Assembly: GCF_009695585.1 (NCBI RefSeq)
Contig: NZ_VUNR01000001.1
Coordinates: forward strand, 124,001 to 188,000
Direction: 5' to 3'
DNA length: 64,000 bases
Source: Anaerovibrio slackiae
Lineage (GTDB): Bacteria; Bacillota; Negativicutes; Selenomonadales; Selenomonadaceae
This document shows positions 9,719 through 17,346 of this stretch, piece after piece; position 1 is the first letter of the stretch, and the number at the start of each line of letters is the position of its first letter. The notes under the pieces were generated by a model that did not search any database, was not told where the DNA came from, and saw only the letters and a program-made list of their open reading frames with translations. A program made the translations under genes and the position numbers.

Positions 9719-10590
9719 GCGATAAGTTAGTAAAGGCGATTACCAAAGGTGTCAGGGTGTATGCTGCCGTGACTACGGACTTGGTAAATGAAGCCATCAG
9801 GCGGCATGATTGCTATCCTGTGGCGGCGGCAGCCCTGGGGCGCACCATGACAGGCGCACTGCTGCTGGCGGCAAATTTGAAAAATAAAGAGGCGCTGACT
9901 GTCAATATCCGGGGGGACGGCCCTCTGAAGAATATTACGGCGGATGCGGTGCCGGAGGGGTTTGTCCGTGGCTATGTGGCTAATCCTCATGTGGAGCTGC
10001 CATTGAATGACAGGGGCAAGCTGGATGTAGGCGGCGGTGTGGGCCAGGGACTTGTTACCGTTACCCGTTTCACCGGCCTGCGTGAGCCTATGCGGGGCAG
10101 CAGCGAGATTGTCACCGGTGAGATTGCCGAGGATTTGACCAATTATCTATATGTTTCCGAGCAGACGCCTTCTAGCATCGGACTTGGCGTGCTGGTGGAT
10201 ACGGACTTTTCTGCCAAAGCGGCAGGAGGCTTTATTATTCAGCCCATGCCGGATGCAGATGAGGAAACCATCAGCAGGCTGGAGGAAAACCTTCAAAAGC
10301 TCCGCCCTGTCACCACCATGATTGATGAGGGCAAGGATGCCAGGGAAATCATTCTGGAAATCATGAATGGCTTTGAGATGGAGTTTTTGACTACTACTGA
10401 CCTTGCTTTCAGGTGTCAGTGTTCAAAGGAACGGCTGGAGGACGTGCTGCTTAATCTCAACCATGATGACATGGAATCCCTGATTGCAGACGGGCAGGCG
10501 GAGGTATGCTGCCACTTCTGCGGCGAGAAATATCACTTCAGCAAGGAAGAATTGCAGCATCTTTTAAAATTAGCCGATGCTGTAAAGTAA
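9715..10590 (+). CDS. hslO: redox-regulated molecular chaperone Hsp33
   Basis: Cytosolic holdase activated when oxidants release zinc from four C-terminal cysteines. 291 residues. The N-terminal chaperone domain includes VNIRGDGPLKNI and GYVANPHVELP; the C-terminal redox switch has CQC and CHFC (CxC...CxxC). Four-base overlap with the preceding phosphoesterase. Confidence 0.95.
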   Translation: MSDKLVKAITKGVRVYAAVTTDLVNEAIRRHDCYPVAAAALGRTMTGALLLAANLKNKEALTVNIRGDGPLKNITADAVPEGFVRGYVANPHVELPLNDRGKLDVGGGVGQGLVTVTRFTGLREPMRGSSEIVTGEIAEDLTNYLYVSEQTPSSIGLGVLVDTDFSAKAAGGFIIQPMPDADEETISRLEENLQKLRPVTTMIDEGKDAREIILEIMNGFEMEFLTTTDLAFRCQCSKERLEDVLLNLNHDDMESLIADGQAEVCCHFCGEKYHFSKEELQHLLKLADAVK

Positions 10591-10596
10591 AAATAC

Positions 10597-10625
10597 TTTA
10601 CAACAAGTTTTTTATCTGCTATAAT
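10597..10625 (+). promoter_or_regulatory. sigma-A promoter in front of a short structured leader
   Basis: TTTACA (10597-10602), 17-base spacer, TATAAT (10620-10625), directly after the hslO stop. Near-consensus. Confidence 0.65.
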
Positions 10626-10630
10626 AGCTA

Positions 10631-10717
10631 ACTGTGACAGCGTGAGAAATGCTGTCATGCTTTGCAGCGAGTCAGGGGCAAGGGGATATTGCCGCTGGCA
10701 ACGGTGTCGGTTTTTTT
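10631..10717 (+). ncRNA. possible small structured RNA or attenuator leader upstream of rpmB
   Basis: Begins where the promoter at 10597-10625 would start transcription and ends in seven T residues (10711-10717). TGACAGC (10635-10641) can pair with GCTGTCA (10651-10657), or its inner part can instead pair with CGGTGTC (10702-10708) just before the T tract, so alternative antiterminator and terminator folds are possible. GGCAA/TTGCC (10677-10681/10689-10693) forms a third stem. Not recognised as a known riboswitch, SRP RNA or 6S RNA. Confidence 0.35.
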
Positions 10718-10741
10718 GTGGAAGAAAATTTATGCCGGTGG

Positions 10742-10771
10742 TTGCAATCAACAGTGAGCGTGTGTTATAAT
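10742..10771 (+). promoter_or_regulatory. candidate promoter of rpmB
   Basis: TTGCAA (10742-10747), 18-base spacer, TATAAT (10766-10771), about 60 bases before the rpmB ATG. Confidence 0.5.
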
Positions 10772-10829
10772 TTTCATATTGTGTGTGAAGACCGTACACA
10801 CTCATAGATACTATAAGGAGGTGTGTTAC

Positions 10830-11021
10830 ATGGCAAGTGTATGTGAAGTATGCGGTAAGGGTGAGTTGAGCGGCAATAATGTCAGCCATTCCCACTTGAA
10901 GACCAAGCGTACCTGGAAGCCAAACATTCAGCGTGTTCGTGCCGTTGTTGAGGGCGAGGTTAAGCGTGTTAATGTTTGCACCCGTTGCCTGCGTTCTGGC
11001 AAGGTCGAGAGAGCTATCTAA
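10830..11021 (+). CDS. rpmB: 50S ribosomal protein L28, zinc-ribbon form
   Basis: 63 residues with CEVCGKG, the family signature SHSHLKTKRTWKPNIQ, and CTRCLRSGKV. The two CxxC pairs mark the zinc-binding C+ paralogue type, which in other bacteria can be complemented by a zinc-free form under zinc limitation. The ATG at 10830 is set by AAGGAGGTG; an upstream in-frame start is not supported. Monocistronic, bounded by its own promoter and terminator. Confidence 0.97.
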   Translation: MASVCEVCGKGELSGNNVSHSHLKTKRTWKPNIQRVRAVVEGEVKRVNVCTRCLRSGKVERAI

Positions 11022-11062
11022 TTTGCGCAAAAGTATCATCGAATGATATATCATAAGAAAAG

Positions 11063-11086
11063 CCGGTTATTTCATAACCGGTTTTT
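11063..11086 (+). terminator. terminator after rpmB
   Basis: CCGGTTAT (11063-11070), loop TTC, ATAACCGG (11074-11081), then TTTTT. An A run upstream makes it usable on both strands. Confidence 0.88.
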
Positions 11087-11188
11087 CTTATGCCCCGCCT
11101 CCTCCCCCTTAACGCCTGAACAATCTCCACTTCTTCCACCGCCAGCCGCCAAATAATGGCAATTTTTTGAGCTGACAAGGAAAAATAC

Positions 11189-11217
11189 TTGACAACCCCT
11201 CCCCAGCTGGTTATAAT
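11189..11217 (+). promoter_or_regulatory. consensus sigma-A promoter of the ylxM-ffh operon
   Basis: TTGACA (11189-11194), 17-base spacer, TATAAT (11212-11217): both hexamers perfect. Confidence 0.8.
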
Positions 11218-11260
11218 AGCTATGGTCGGGTAAGGGTGTGCCTTGAAAGCAGGTGGTATT

Positions 11261-11623
11261 GTGCTGGAACAGCGTTTATATCTGGCTCAGCTATATGATG
11301 TCTACGGGCCGCTGTTGACAGAAAAGCAGCAGCGTTGCCTGGAAATGCACCTGTTTGAGGATTTTTCCATGTCGGAGATAGGGGAAAGCCTATGTGTATC
11401 CCGGCAGGCAGTATACGATATACTGCACCGCTCCGAGCAGACCATGGCAGAGTATGAAGCGAAGCTGGGGCTGGCTCAGAGGATTGAGAAGCAGCGTCAT
11501 GAACTGACAGAAATTTATGATGAGCTGAAAGGACTTGATGTTGGCGGGGCAGGTTCGCAGGTGGCCGCAGTATTGCAGCGGCTTGCACCATATACCAGCC
11601 TTGACACGGCTCAGGAGGAATAG
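11261..11623 (+). CDS. ylxM: YlxM-family (UPF0122) helix-turn-helix protein, SRP-associated
   Basis: Small helical protein encoded next to ffh throughout Firmicutes; reported to modulate signal recognition particle GTPase activity. 120 residues with the signature LYDVYGPLLTEKQQRCLEMH, then a sigma-70 region 4-like HTH (SMSEIGESLCVSRQAVYDIL). Start choice: GTG at 11261 gives the family-typical N-terminus and has AGGTGG upstream; TTG at 11243 is an alternative that adds six residues. The stop lies two bases before the ffh start. Confidence 0.9.
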   Translation: MLEQRLYLAQLYDVYGPLLTEKQQRCLEMHLFEDFSMSEIGESLCVSRQAVYDILHRSEQTMAEYEAKLGLAQRIEKQRHELTEIYDELKGLDVGGAGSQVAAVLQRLAPYTSLDTAQEE

Positions 11624-11625
11624 TT

Positions 11626-12987
11626 TTGATTTTTGAAGGTTTGGCAGACAGACTGCAGGAAACATTTAAAAAGCTGCGCGGACACGGCAAGCTGACAGAG
11701 GACGATGTAAAGTCTGCCATGAAGGAAGTGCGGATGGCTCTTTTGGAGGCAGACGTAAACTTCAAGGTAGTAAAGGACTTTGTCAAGCGTGTAACGGAGC
11801 GCGCCATCGGTCAGGATGTTATGGAAGCATTGACGCCTGCCCAGGTGGTAATCAAGATTGTTAATGAGGAACTGACCGAGTTGATGGGCGGTTCCCAGAG
11901 CAAGATAAATATGTCATCACAGCCGCCAACCATCATCATGATGGCAGGCTTGCAGGGTGCAGGTAAGACAACCTCCGCCGGCAAGCTGGGACTGGCACTG
12001 AAAAAGCAGGGCAAGCGCCCTGTGCTGGTAGCGGCTGATATATACAGGCCGGCAGCTGTTACCCAGTTGCAGGTCATTGGCAAGCAGCTGAACATCCCGG
12101 TATTCTCCATGGAGCCGGGGACTGACGCTGTGACTATTGCCAAGTCATCCTTGAATTATGCCTTTACTCACGCCAATGATGTGGTTATCATCGATACCGC
12201 TGGCCGTCTGCACATCAATGAGGAATTGATGCAGGAGCTGAAGGACATCAAGCGTGAGGTAAAGCCGCACGAAATTCTGCTGGTGGTAGATGCTATGACC
12301 GGTCAGGATGCCGTGAACGTGGCGGAAAGCTTCAACAAAGATTTGGAGCTGACCGGCTTGGTTCTGACAAAGATGGATGGTGACTCCCGCGGTGGTGCGG
12401 CATTGTCTGTCAAGGCAGTGACCGGCTGCCCGATCAAGTTCGTGGGCATGGGCGAAAAGCTGGAGCCTTTGCAGCCCTTCCATCCGGACCGCATGGCTTC
12501 CCGTATCCTGGGCATGGGCGATGTGCTCTCTTTGATTGAAAAGGCGCAGGATGCCTTTGATGCCAAGGAAGCGGAAGCATTAAGCAAGAAGCTGCGCAAG
12601 GATGAATTTACCCTGGACGATTTCCTGAGCCAGATGAAGCAGGTAAGGAAGCTCGGTTCCTTCGAGCAGATTATCGGCATGATTCCGGGGCTGGGAAGCC
12701 AGGTAAAGGATGCCCTGAAGGACAAGGACATTGACCTCAATGGCAAGGAAATGCGTCGCATAGAGGCGATTATCCTGTCCATGACTCCCAAGGAGAGGGC
12801 AAATACAAAGCTCATCAACGGCAGCCGCAGAAAGCGCATAGCTATGGGTAGCGGTACCCGTGTGCAGGACGTCAACAAGCTTCTGAAGCAGTTTGAGGAA
12901 ATGCAGAAGATGATGAAGCGCATGAAAAAAATGCAGGGCGGCAAGAAAGGCGGCTTTGGCGGCCTAAAGCTTCCGTTCATGCATTGA
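11626..12987 (+). CDS. ffh: signal recognition particle protein Ffh (SRP54 homologue)
   Basis: GTPase that binds signal peptides of membrane and secreted proteins together with 4.5S RNA. 453 residues: N domain (1-95), G domain with GLQGAGKTT (108-116), DTAGR, TKMDGDSRGG, and methionine-rich M domain (about 300-430). It starts at TTG with AGGAGG seven bases upstream. The short C-terminal tail is basic and glycine-rich. The 4.5S RNA gene was not found in the window. Confidence 0.97.
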   Translation: MIFEGLADRLQETFKKLRGHGKLTEDDVKSAMKEVRMALLEADVNFKVVKDFVKRVTERAIGQDVMEALTPAQVVIKIVNEELTELMGGSQSKINMSSQPPTIIMMAGLQGAGKTTSAGKLGLALKKQGKRPVLVAADIYRPAAVTQLQVIGKQLNIPVFSMEPGTDAVTIAKSSLNYAFTHANDVVIIDTAGRLHINEELMQELKDIKREVKPHEILLVVDAMTGQDAVNVAESFNKDLELTGLVLTKMDGDSRGGAALSVKAVTGCPIKFVGMGEKLEPLQPFHPDRMASRILGMGDVLSLIEKAQDAFDAKEAEALSKKLRKDEFTLDDFLSQMKQVRKLGSFEQIIGMIPGLGSQVKDALKDKDIDLNGKEMRRIEAIILSMTPKERANTKLINGSRRKRIAMGSGTRVQDVNKLLKQFEEMQKMMKRMKKMQGGKKGGFGGLKLPFMH

Positions 12988-13066
12988 TTATATATTATCT
13001 AAGCAAGTATATCTTCTATAAAAAATAGAGTTTAGATATACCACATCTAAGGAGGTGAATTTTCAC

Positions 13067-13342
13067 ATGGCAGTAAAGATTCGTTTGAACCGTATGGGTG
13101 CTAAGAAGAACCCTTTCTATCGTATTGTTGTAGCTGATTCCCGTGCACCACGCGATGGCCGTTTCATTGAGATTGTTGGCAACTATGACTCCACCAAGGA
13201 GCCTGCAGTAGTAAACATCGACGAGGAGAAGGCCTTGGAGTGGATGTCCAAGGGTGCACAGCCTACTGACACTGTTCGTTCTTTGTTCTCCAAGCAGGGC
13301 ATCATGGCTAAGTTTGATGCGGCTAAGCATGCTAAAGACTAA
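13067..13342 (+). CDS. rpsP: 30S ribosomal protein S16
   Basis: 91 residues beginning [20 protein letters not shown], the S16 signature. The ATG at 13067 is preceded by AAGGAGGTG; the GTG inside that ribosome site was rejected as a start. Followed after 14 bases by khpA. Confidence 0.98.
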   Translation: MAVKIRLNRMGAKKNPFYRIVVADSRAPRDGRFIEIVGNYDSTKEPAVVNIDEEKALEWMSKGAQPTDTVRSLFSKQGIMAKFDAAKHAKD

Positions 13343-13356
13343 GAAAGAGGCATAGC

Positions 13357-13587
13357 ATGAAAGAGATCGTTGAGATTATTGCGAGGTCCCTTGTTGATCA
13401 TCCTGATCAGATTGTTGTGAATGAAAAAGAGGAGGACGGCATCGTCCTGTTCGAGCTTCATGTGGCTGATGAGGATATGGGCAAGGTAATTGGCAAATCT
13501 GGTCGTATCGCCAAGGCGTTGCGTACTGTTGTCAAGGCTGCTGCTACTCGCGAGAATAAAAAAGTGAATGTAGAAATAGTTAGCTGA
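13357..13587 (+). CDS. khpA: KhpA-type single KH-domain RNA-binding protein (YlqC)
   Basis: 76 residues, almost entirely one KH domain, with the GKVIGKSGRIAKALR nucleic-acid-binding loop (GxxG = GKSG). In Firmicutes KhpA pairs with KhpB/EloR and affects cell elongation and small-RNA biology. Position directly after rpsP is the conserved one. Confidence 0.95.
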   Translation: MKEIVEIIARSLVDHPDQIVVNEKEEDGIVLFELHVADEDMGKVIGKSGRIAKALRTVVKAAATRENKKVNVEIVS

Positions 13588-13603
13588 TTACCTCAGCCGA
13601 AAC

Positions 13604-13630
13604 TGCGGCAGATTTTTCTGCCGCAATTTC
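13604..13630 (+). terminator. weak terminator-like hairpin after khpA
   Basis: TGCGGCAGA (13604-13612), loop TTTT, TCTGCCGCA (13617-13625), then ATTTCTAT. The T tract is interrupted, so read-through into ylqD is likely. Confidence 0.5.
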
Positions 13631-13757
13631 TATATATGGCACAAAATATGGCATAATATGACATGAAGTATGGCATATGCTATGAGATAAAATGTGAAAT
13701 GAAATATGCCGGTGAAATAATGTAGAAGTTGATTATGAGAGGATTGGAGGCTTTATA

Positions 13758-14177
13758 ATGGACAAGGTTTTAGTAAAATTCCCTTTGACGATAAAGGCAA
13801 AGCTGACAGAAAAGCTGAAGAATTCCATGCTGGAGGAAATGAATAACGGCATTCAGCAGGCACAGCTGGAGATTTCCCAGATTAATATTCAGGCAGAGCG
13901 TGCCCTGAACCAGAAGGACGATGAGGGCAACCTGCCTAACGAGGAAGCTCAGGCCATGATTCACCGTCATTTCGGCATGGAGCGTCAGAAGCGTGAGGAG
14001 TACATAGCTCAGACTACTGCCCGTCGTGACGAGCTGGAGAAGCTGGCACTGGGTGCAGAGATTGTGCAGGGACAGAGCGAGCGCTTTGTTGAGCTGAAGG
14101 TTGGGGACAACATCCGTGACCAGTTCAATGTGGAAGTAGTGGTGGAAGATGATAAGATCATCGCAATCCGCAGCTAA
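13758..14177 (+). CDS. ylqD: YlqD-family protein
   Basis: 139 residues, charged and largely helical; a coiled coil is likely at about 20-110 (many Glu, Gln and Arg in heptad-like spacing), followed by a small beta domain (VELKVGDNIRDQFNVEVVVEDDKII). Matches YlqD of Bacillus, found between ylqC and rimM; function unknown. Ribosome site GGATTGGAGG precedes the ATG. The end overlaps the rimM start by 29 bases. Confidence 0.85.
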   Translation: MDKVLVKFPLTIKAKLTEKLKNSMLEEMNNGIQQAQLEISQINIQAERALNQKDDEGNLPNEEAQAMIHRHFGMERQKREEYIAQTTARRDELEKLALGAEIVQGQSERFVELKVGDNIRDQFNVEVVVEDDKIIAIRS

Positions 14178-14691
14178 GAAAAATAGGGCAGCCGACAAGG
14201 GTGACAGGATTGTCATCGGCAAGGCAGGCGCACCCCACGGTGTCCGGGGCGAAATGCGGGTAATTCCCCTGACTGATTTCCCGGAGCGGTTTCAGGAGCT
14301 GGAGCATGTCTATGTGGGCGATGAGCTGATGGATGTGGAGGACTGCTGGTATCACAAGCAGTTTGTCATCATGAAGCTGAAGCAGTGCCCTCATCGGGAG
14401 GCGGCAGCCCTGCTGACCGGCAAGCTGCTGTATGTGGATAAGTCTGAGGCTATGCCTTTGGAAGAAGGGGAATACTATACCTTTGACATTATCGGGCTGG
14501 AGGTTTTTGACCTGGAGGGAGAGTCCCTGGGCTTTGTTACCGAGGTCTTGAAGACCGGCAGCAACGATGTGTATGTGGTGTCCCGGAAGGGCCAGGCGAA
14601 GCAGATTCTGGTGCCTGCCCTGAAAGCCGTAGTCAAGGAAATCAACGTGCCTGAGGGCAGGATGGTGGTGGATTTGCCGGAGGAAGCCTGA
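14149..14691 (+). CDS. rimM: 16S rRNA maturation factor RimM
   Basis: Assembly factor for the 30S head that binds S19. 180 residues with the N-terminal RimM domain (GKAGAPHGVRGEMRV) and a C-terminal PRC-barrel (YYTFDIIGLEVFDLEG...). Only one standard start (ATG 14149) fits; it lies inside the end of ylqD, indicating coupling. The first 18 residues are a basic extension. The stop overlaps the trmD start by one base (TGATG). Confidence 0.95.
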   Translation: MIRSSQSAAKKNRAADKGDRIVIGKAGAPHGVRGEMRVIPLTDFPERFQELEHVYVGDELMDVEDCWYHKQFVIMKLKQCPHREAAALLTGKLLYVDKSEAMPLEEGEYYTFDIIGLEVFDLEGESLGFVTEVLKTGSNDVYVVSRKGQAKQILVPALKAVVKEINVPEGRMVVDLPEEA

Positions 14692-15437
14692 TGAGGATAG
14701 ATATTCTTTCCTTGTTTCCTGCCATGTTTGCGGGCCCCTTCGGGGAGAGCATTACCAAACGTGCCGTGGCAAAGGGTATTCTGGATATTCATATCATGAA
14801 TTTCCGGGACTTTGCGGAAGGGCGGCACAAGCAGGTGGATGATTCTCCCTTCGGGGGCGGCAGCGGCATGGTGCTGAAGCCGGAGCCCCTTTTCCGGGCT
14901 GTCCGCTTTTTGAAGGATACTACCAATTATACCAAGCGCAGGGTGCTTCTGATGAGCCCGGAGGGGGCGGTATTCAATCAGGCCAAGGCACGGGAGCTGG
15001 CACAGTATGAGCAGCTTATCTTCATCTGCGGCCACTATGAGGGCTTTGATGCCCGTATCAGCGAGAATCTTGCCGATGAGATTATCTCCATCGGTGATTT
15101 TGTGCTGACTGGCGGCGAGCTGCCAGCCATGATGATTACGGATGCCGTATCCCGGATGCTGCCGGGAGTGCTTGGCTCCGAGGAATCCGCGCCTACCGAC
15201 TCCTTTTATAACGGCCTTTTGGAGCATCCCCAGTACACGCGGCCCCGGGAGTTTGAGGGCATGCAGGTGCCGGAGGTGCTGTTTTCCGGCGACCATGCCA
15301 AAATAGCCAGATGGCGCAGGGAAAAGTCCCTGGAGGCAACCTTGAAGCACCGCCCTGACCTTCTCAGGACAGCGGAGCTGGACAAGAAGGATTTGCAGTA
15401 CCTGGCAGCCTTGCAGGAAAATCAAGGTGAAAATTAG
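14691..15437 (+). CDS. trmD: tRNA (guanine-37-N1)-methyltransferase
   Basis: SPOUT-class methyltransferase making m1G37, which prevents frameshifting. 248 residues with LLMSPEGAVFNQAKA, ICGHYEGFDARI and SIGDFVLTGGELPAM, the knotted SAM site. Last gene of the rpsP block here: rplS, its usual next gene, is instead at 45.7 kb. Confidence 0.97.
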   Translation: MRIDILSLFPAMFAGPFGESITKRAVAKGILDIHIMNFRDFAEGRHKQVDDSPFGGGSGMVLKPEPLFRAVRFLKDTTNYTKRRVLLMSPEGAVFNQAKARELAQYEQLIFICGHYEGFDARISENLADEIISIGDFVLTGGELPAMMITDAVSRMLPGVLGSEESAPTDSFYNGLLEHPQYTRPREFEGMQVPEVLFSGDHAKIARWRREKSLEATLKHRPDLLRTAELDKKDLQYLAALQENQGEN

Positions 15438-15471
15438 GCAGATATGTCTTTGTGATGTATCTGTCTTTTTT
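15436..15471 (+). terminator. terminator overlapping the trmD stop
   Basis: AGGCAGATA (15436-15444) pairs with TATCTGTCT (15458-15466, one G-U), followed by six T residues. Confidence 0.75.
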
Positions 15472-15577
15472 GTTATCGAGAAGGTCATGGATATTTGCTA
15501 TTTCATCATCATTGGTAAATGCTGTCTTTTTTATAAAGCGACGCGGATCATTTTGTTGTATCTGTTCAGACCTCAAG

Positions 15578-15610
15578 AGGGACAGGTACTGCCGCTACCT
15601 GTCCCTTTTT
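15578..15610 (+). terminator. strong bidirectional terminator
   Basis: Perfect 11-bp stem AGGGACAGGTA (15578-15588) with TACCTGTCCCT (15596-15606), loop CTGCCGC, then TTTTT. It isolates the ribosomal block from the flagellin-like gene. The rest of the roughly 400-base gene-free stretch holds the promoter and a direct repeat listed below, and an 8-bp hairpin at 15720-15739. Confidence 0.85.
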
Positions 15611-15644
15611 AATGTCTGAACAGCGTGCACGAAATAACAAGCCA

Positions 15645-15673
15645 TTGATGATATTGCTAGCGTAACGTATAAT
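15645..15673 (+). promoter_or_regulatory. sigma-A-type promoter upstream of the flagellin-like gene
   Basis: TTGATG (15645-15650), 17-base spacer, TATAAT (15668-15673). It predicts a leader of about 165 bases. No TAAA-N15-GCCGATAA sigma-28 site was seen. Confidence 0.55.
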
Positions 15674-15676
15674 CAC

Positions 15677-15692
15677 AAAGGTGAATTTATCA
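15677..15692 (+). repeat. 16-bp direct repeat, left copy
   Basis: AAAGGTGAATTTATCA, identical to 17173-17188; the pair brackets the flagellin-like gene. Confidence 0.8.
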
Positions 15693-15845
15693 TGTCAATA
15701 TTACGATATACATATAAAGTGAGAAAATGGATTTTCTCATATTGTGTACGTTTTTATATGTTTTTGCAGTTTGGATTTGTGATTTTAGCTTGCAACTGAA
15801 GCTGTTAATCTGCAATTTGTAGTGGTTTACAAGGACGGGATAACC

Positions 15846-17165
15846 ATGAAGAATAACTTTGTTTGCTCACTGAGCATTTTGAATGTACTAAATCGCAACT
15901 ATGCCGCCATGCACAAGAGCATGCTGCGGATTGCCACAGGACGGAAGATAAACAGCGTGGCAGATGATCCATCGGGCTGGGCTATAGGTCAGCGCATGAG
16001 CGTGGAGATAAGATGCCTGGACCAGGCCAGGCAGAATGCCCAGAACAGCCAGAGCATGATGAAGGTGGCAGACGGGGCACTGTCCTCCACTATAGATATT
16101 CTGCGCACCTTGAAGGAAAAGGCCATTGCTGCCGCCAACGGCACCATGACGGATGCAGACAGGCGCAACGTGCAGAAGGAGTTTGACCAGTACATTGACC
16201 AGATAGATGACAATGCCCTGGTGACCTTTAACGGCCAATACCTGCTGGATGGCTCCCACAACAGTCAGGGCAGTGCCACCAAGCAGTCCTTCACCAATCA
16301 GAGCCTGGCAGAAGATACCACATTTTCCACCAAGCTGACGGATTTGCAGTCCAGGGCGGGCCAGGACTTGAACATTCAGGACACTGATAAGGTAAGCGTT
16401 TCCTACGTGAAGGATGGCAAGACCTGCACCACCAGCTTTGCTGCCAAGGATAAAACCCTGGGTGACATCTTCAAGGAAGCCAACAGGCTGAACAATAATG
16501 CCGGTGTCTTTGAAGCTGCTAATCTGGATTCGGCAGATACTACCAATGTCATAGGTACTGATGCCAACGGCAATGAGGTGAAGACTGCCAGCGGCAAGAA
16601 CGGCATTACGGTGCAGGCGAAGGATAAGGGGCTGGATGGTGCTTTGGGCGGCTTTACCATCAGCGTGACGGACAGCCAGGGCAATGTGAAGAAGACGGTC
16701 AATGCGGTGCTGGATGATTTTACGGAAACCATTGAGGCGCGGAACGGCTGTGGTGACAATGCCCTCTATACCCAGACCGGCACCAAGGCGAACCAGGGCA
16801 TCAAGCTGGGCATCGGCAATATGACCGCCTATGGGCTGGGGCTCAAGGGCAGTGATGGCAGCGTGCTGAGTGTGGGCACCCAGGAGGCTGCCAATGCAGC
16901 GATTAATGTGCTGGACAATGCCCTGAACAAGGCACTGGGGCAGTCCACCACCATCGGTGCGGTTTCCAGCCGCATGGATTACACCATCAGCAACCTGACA
17001 ACCCAGAGCGAGAATCTGACCAGTGCTATGAGCGTCATCATGGATGCGGATATGGCAAAGGAAATCATGGAATACGCCAGAAACAGCATTTTGGTGCAGG
17101 CGGCACAGGCCATGCTGGCTCAGTCCAATCAGAATGCAGCCTGGTTCCTCAGTTTGCTTAAATAA
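15846..17165 (+). CDS. divergent flagellin-like protein
   Basis: Extracellular filament protein family. 439 residues with the flagellin D0/D1 N-terminus in altered form (ATGRKINSVADDPSGWAIGQ against the usual SSGxRINSAADDAAGxAIS), FNGQYLLDG at about residue 137, and a C-terminal D1/D0 helix ending AMLAQSNQNAAWFLSLLK. The central domain (about 150-350) is variable. Odd: cysteines occur near the N-terminus (Cys7), in the D1 helix (IRCLDQ) and in the centre (KTCTTS, NGCGDN), while bacterial flagellins are normally cysteine-free. ATG 15846 follows AAGGA; an in-frame GTG at 15822 lacks a site. It stands alone, away from other flagellar genes, so it may be a minor or specialised filament protein. 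Confidence 0.85.
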   Translation: MKNNFVCSLSILNVLNRNYAAMHKSMLRIATGRKINSVADDPSGWAIGQRMSVEIRCLDQARQNAQNSQSMMKVADGALSSTIDILRTLKEKAIAAANGTMTDADRRNVQKEFDQYIDQIDDNALVTFNGQYLLDGSHNSQGSATKQSFTNQSLAEDTTFSTKLTDLQSRAGQDLNIQDTDKVSVSYVKDGKTCTTSFAAKDKTLGDIFKEANRLNNNAGVFEAANLDSADTTNVIGTDANGNEVKTASGKNGITVQAKDKGLDGALGGFTISVTDSQGNVKKTVNAVLDDFTETIEARNGCGDNALYTQTGTKANQGIKLGIGNMTAYGLGLKGSDGSVLSVGTQEAANAAINVLDNALNKALGQSTTIGAVSSRMDYTISNLTTQSENLTSAMSVIMDADMAKEIMEYARNSILVQAAQAMLAQSNQNAAWFLSLLK

Positions 17166-17172
17166 TATTGAA

Positions 17173-17188
17173 AAAGGTGAATTTATCA
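17173..17188 (+). repeat. 16-bp direct repeat, right copy
   Basis: AAAGGTGAATTTATCA, eight bases after the flagellin-like stop; identical to 15677-15692. Confidence 0.8.
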
Positions 17189-17234
17189 GCAGGGTAGTTC
17201 TGTTGGTATCATAAAAATGCAGCAAAGTTAGCAA

Positions 17235-17282
17235 AGTGCAGTTGTTGGAGAATAATTGGCTCCGGCAGCTGCACTAATTTTT
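17235..17282 (+). terminator. terminator hairpin, copy 1 of a two-member family
   Basis: 41-base hairpin 17235-17275 with arms beginning AGTGCAG and ending CTGCACT, followed by AATTTTTT. A 41-base relative lies at 49505-49545. Confidence 0.75.
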
Positions 17283-17295
17283 TATCAAGAAAACA

Positions 17296-17329
17296 AGCCA
17301 AAATTCAAATTTCAATTTGAATTTTGGCT
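17296..17329 (+). promoter_or_regulatory. operator 1, probable TetR-family binding site
   Basis: Perfect 16-bp inverted repeat AGCCAAAATTCAAATT-TC-AATTTGAATTTTGGCT. Its right half covers the -35 hexamer. Confidence 0.8.
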
Positions 17330-17345
17330 GATGGTGTGATACAAT
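17317..17345 (+). promoter_or_regulatory. promoter of the YbhGFSR-type operon
   Basis: TTGAAT (17317-17322), 17-base spacer, TACAAT (17340-17345), overlapped and followed by the two operators. Confidence 0.75.
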
Positions 17346-17346
17346 A

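Noticed and set aside
10631-10717. SRP (4.5S) RNA, 6S RNA or a known riboswitch
   Set aside because: The conserved SRP tetraloop region, the 6S open-complex mimic and known aptamer cores were looked for by eye and not found.
15427-15612. 61-codon plus-strand frame after trmD
   Set aside because: It spans two intrinsic terminators and starts inside trmD; not a plausible gene.
15693-15845. Sigma-28 flagellar promoter before the flagellin-like gene
   Set aside because: TAAA occurs at about 15716 but no GCCGATAA-like partner at the right spacing; the sigma-A-type pair upstream fits better.
15888-17234. 448-codon minus-strand frame opposite the flagellin-like gene
   Set aside because: Shadow of the real gene; no ribosome site and no recognisable domain.
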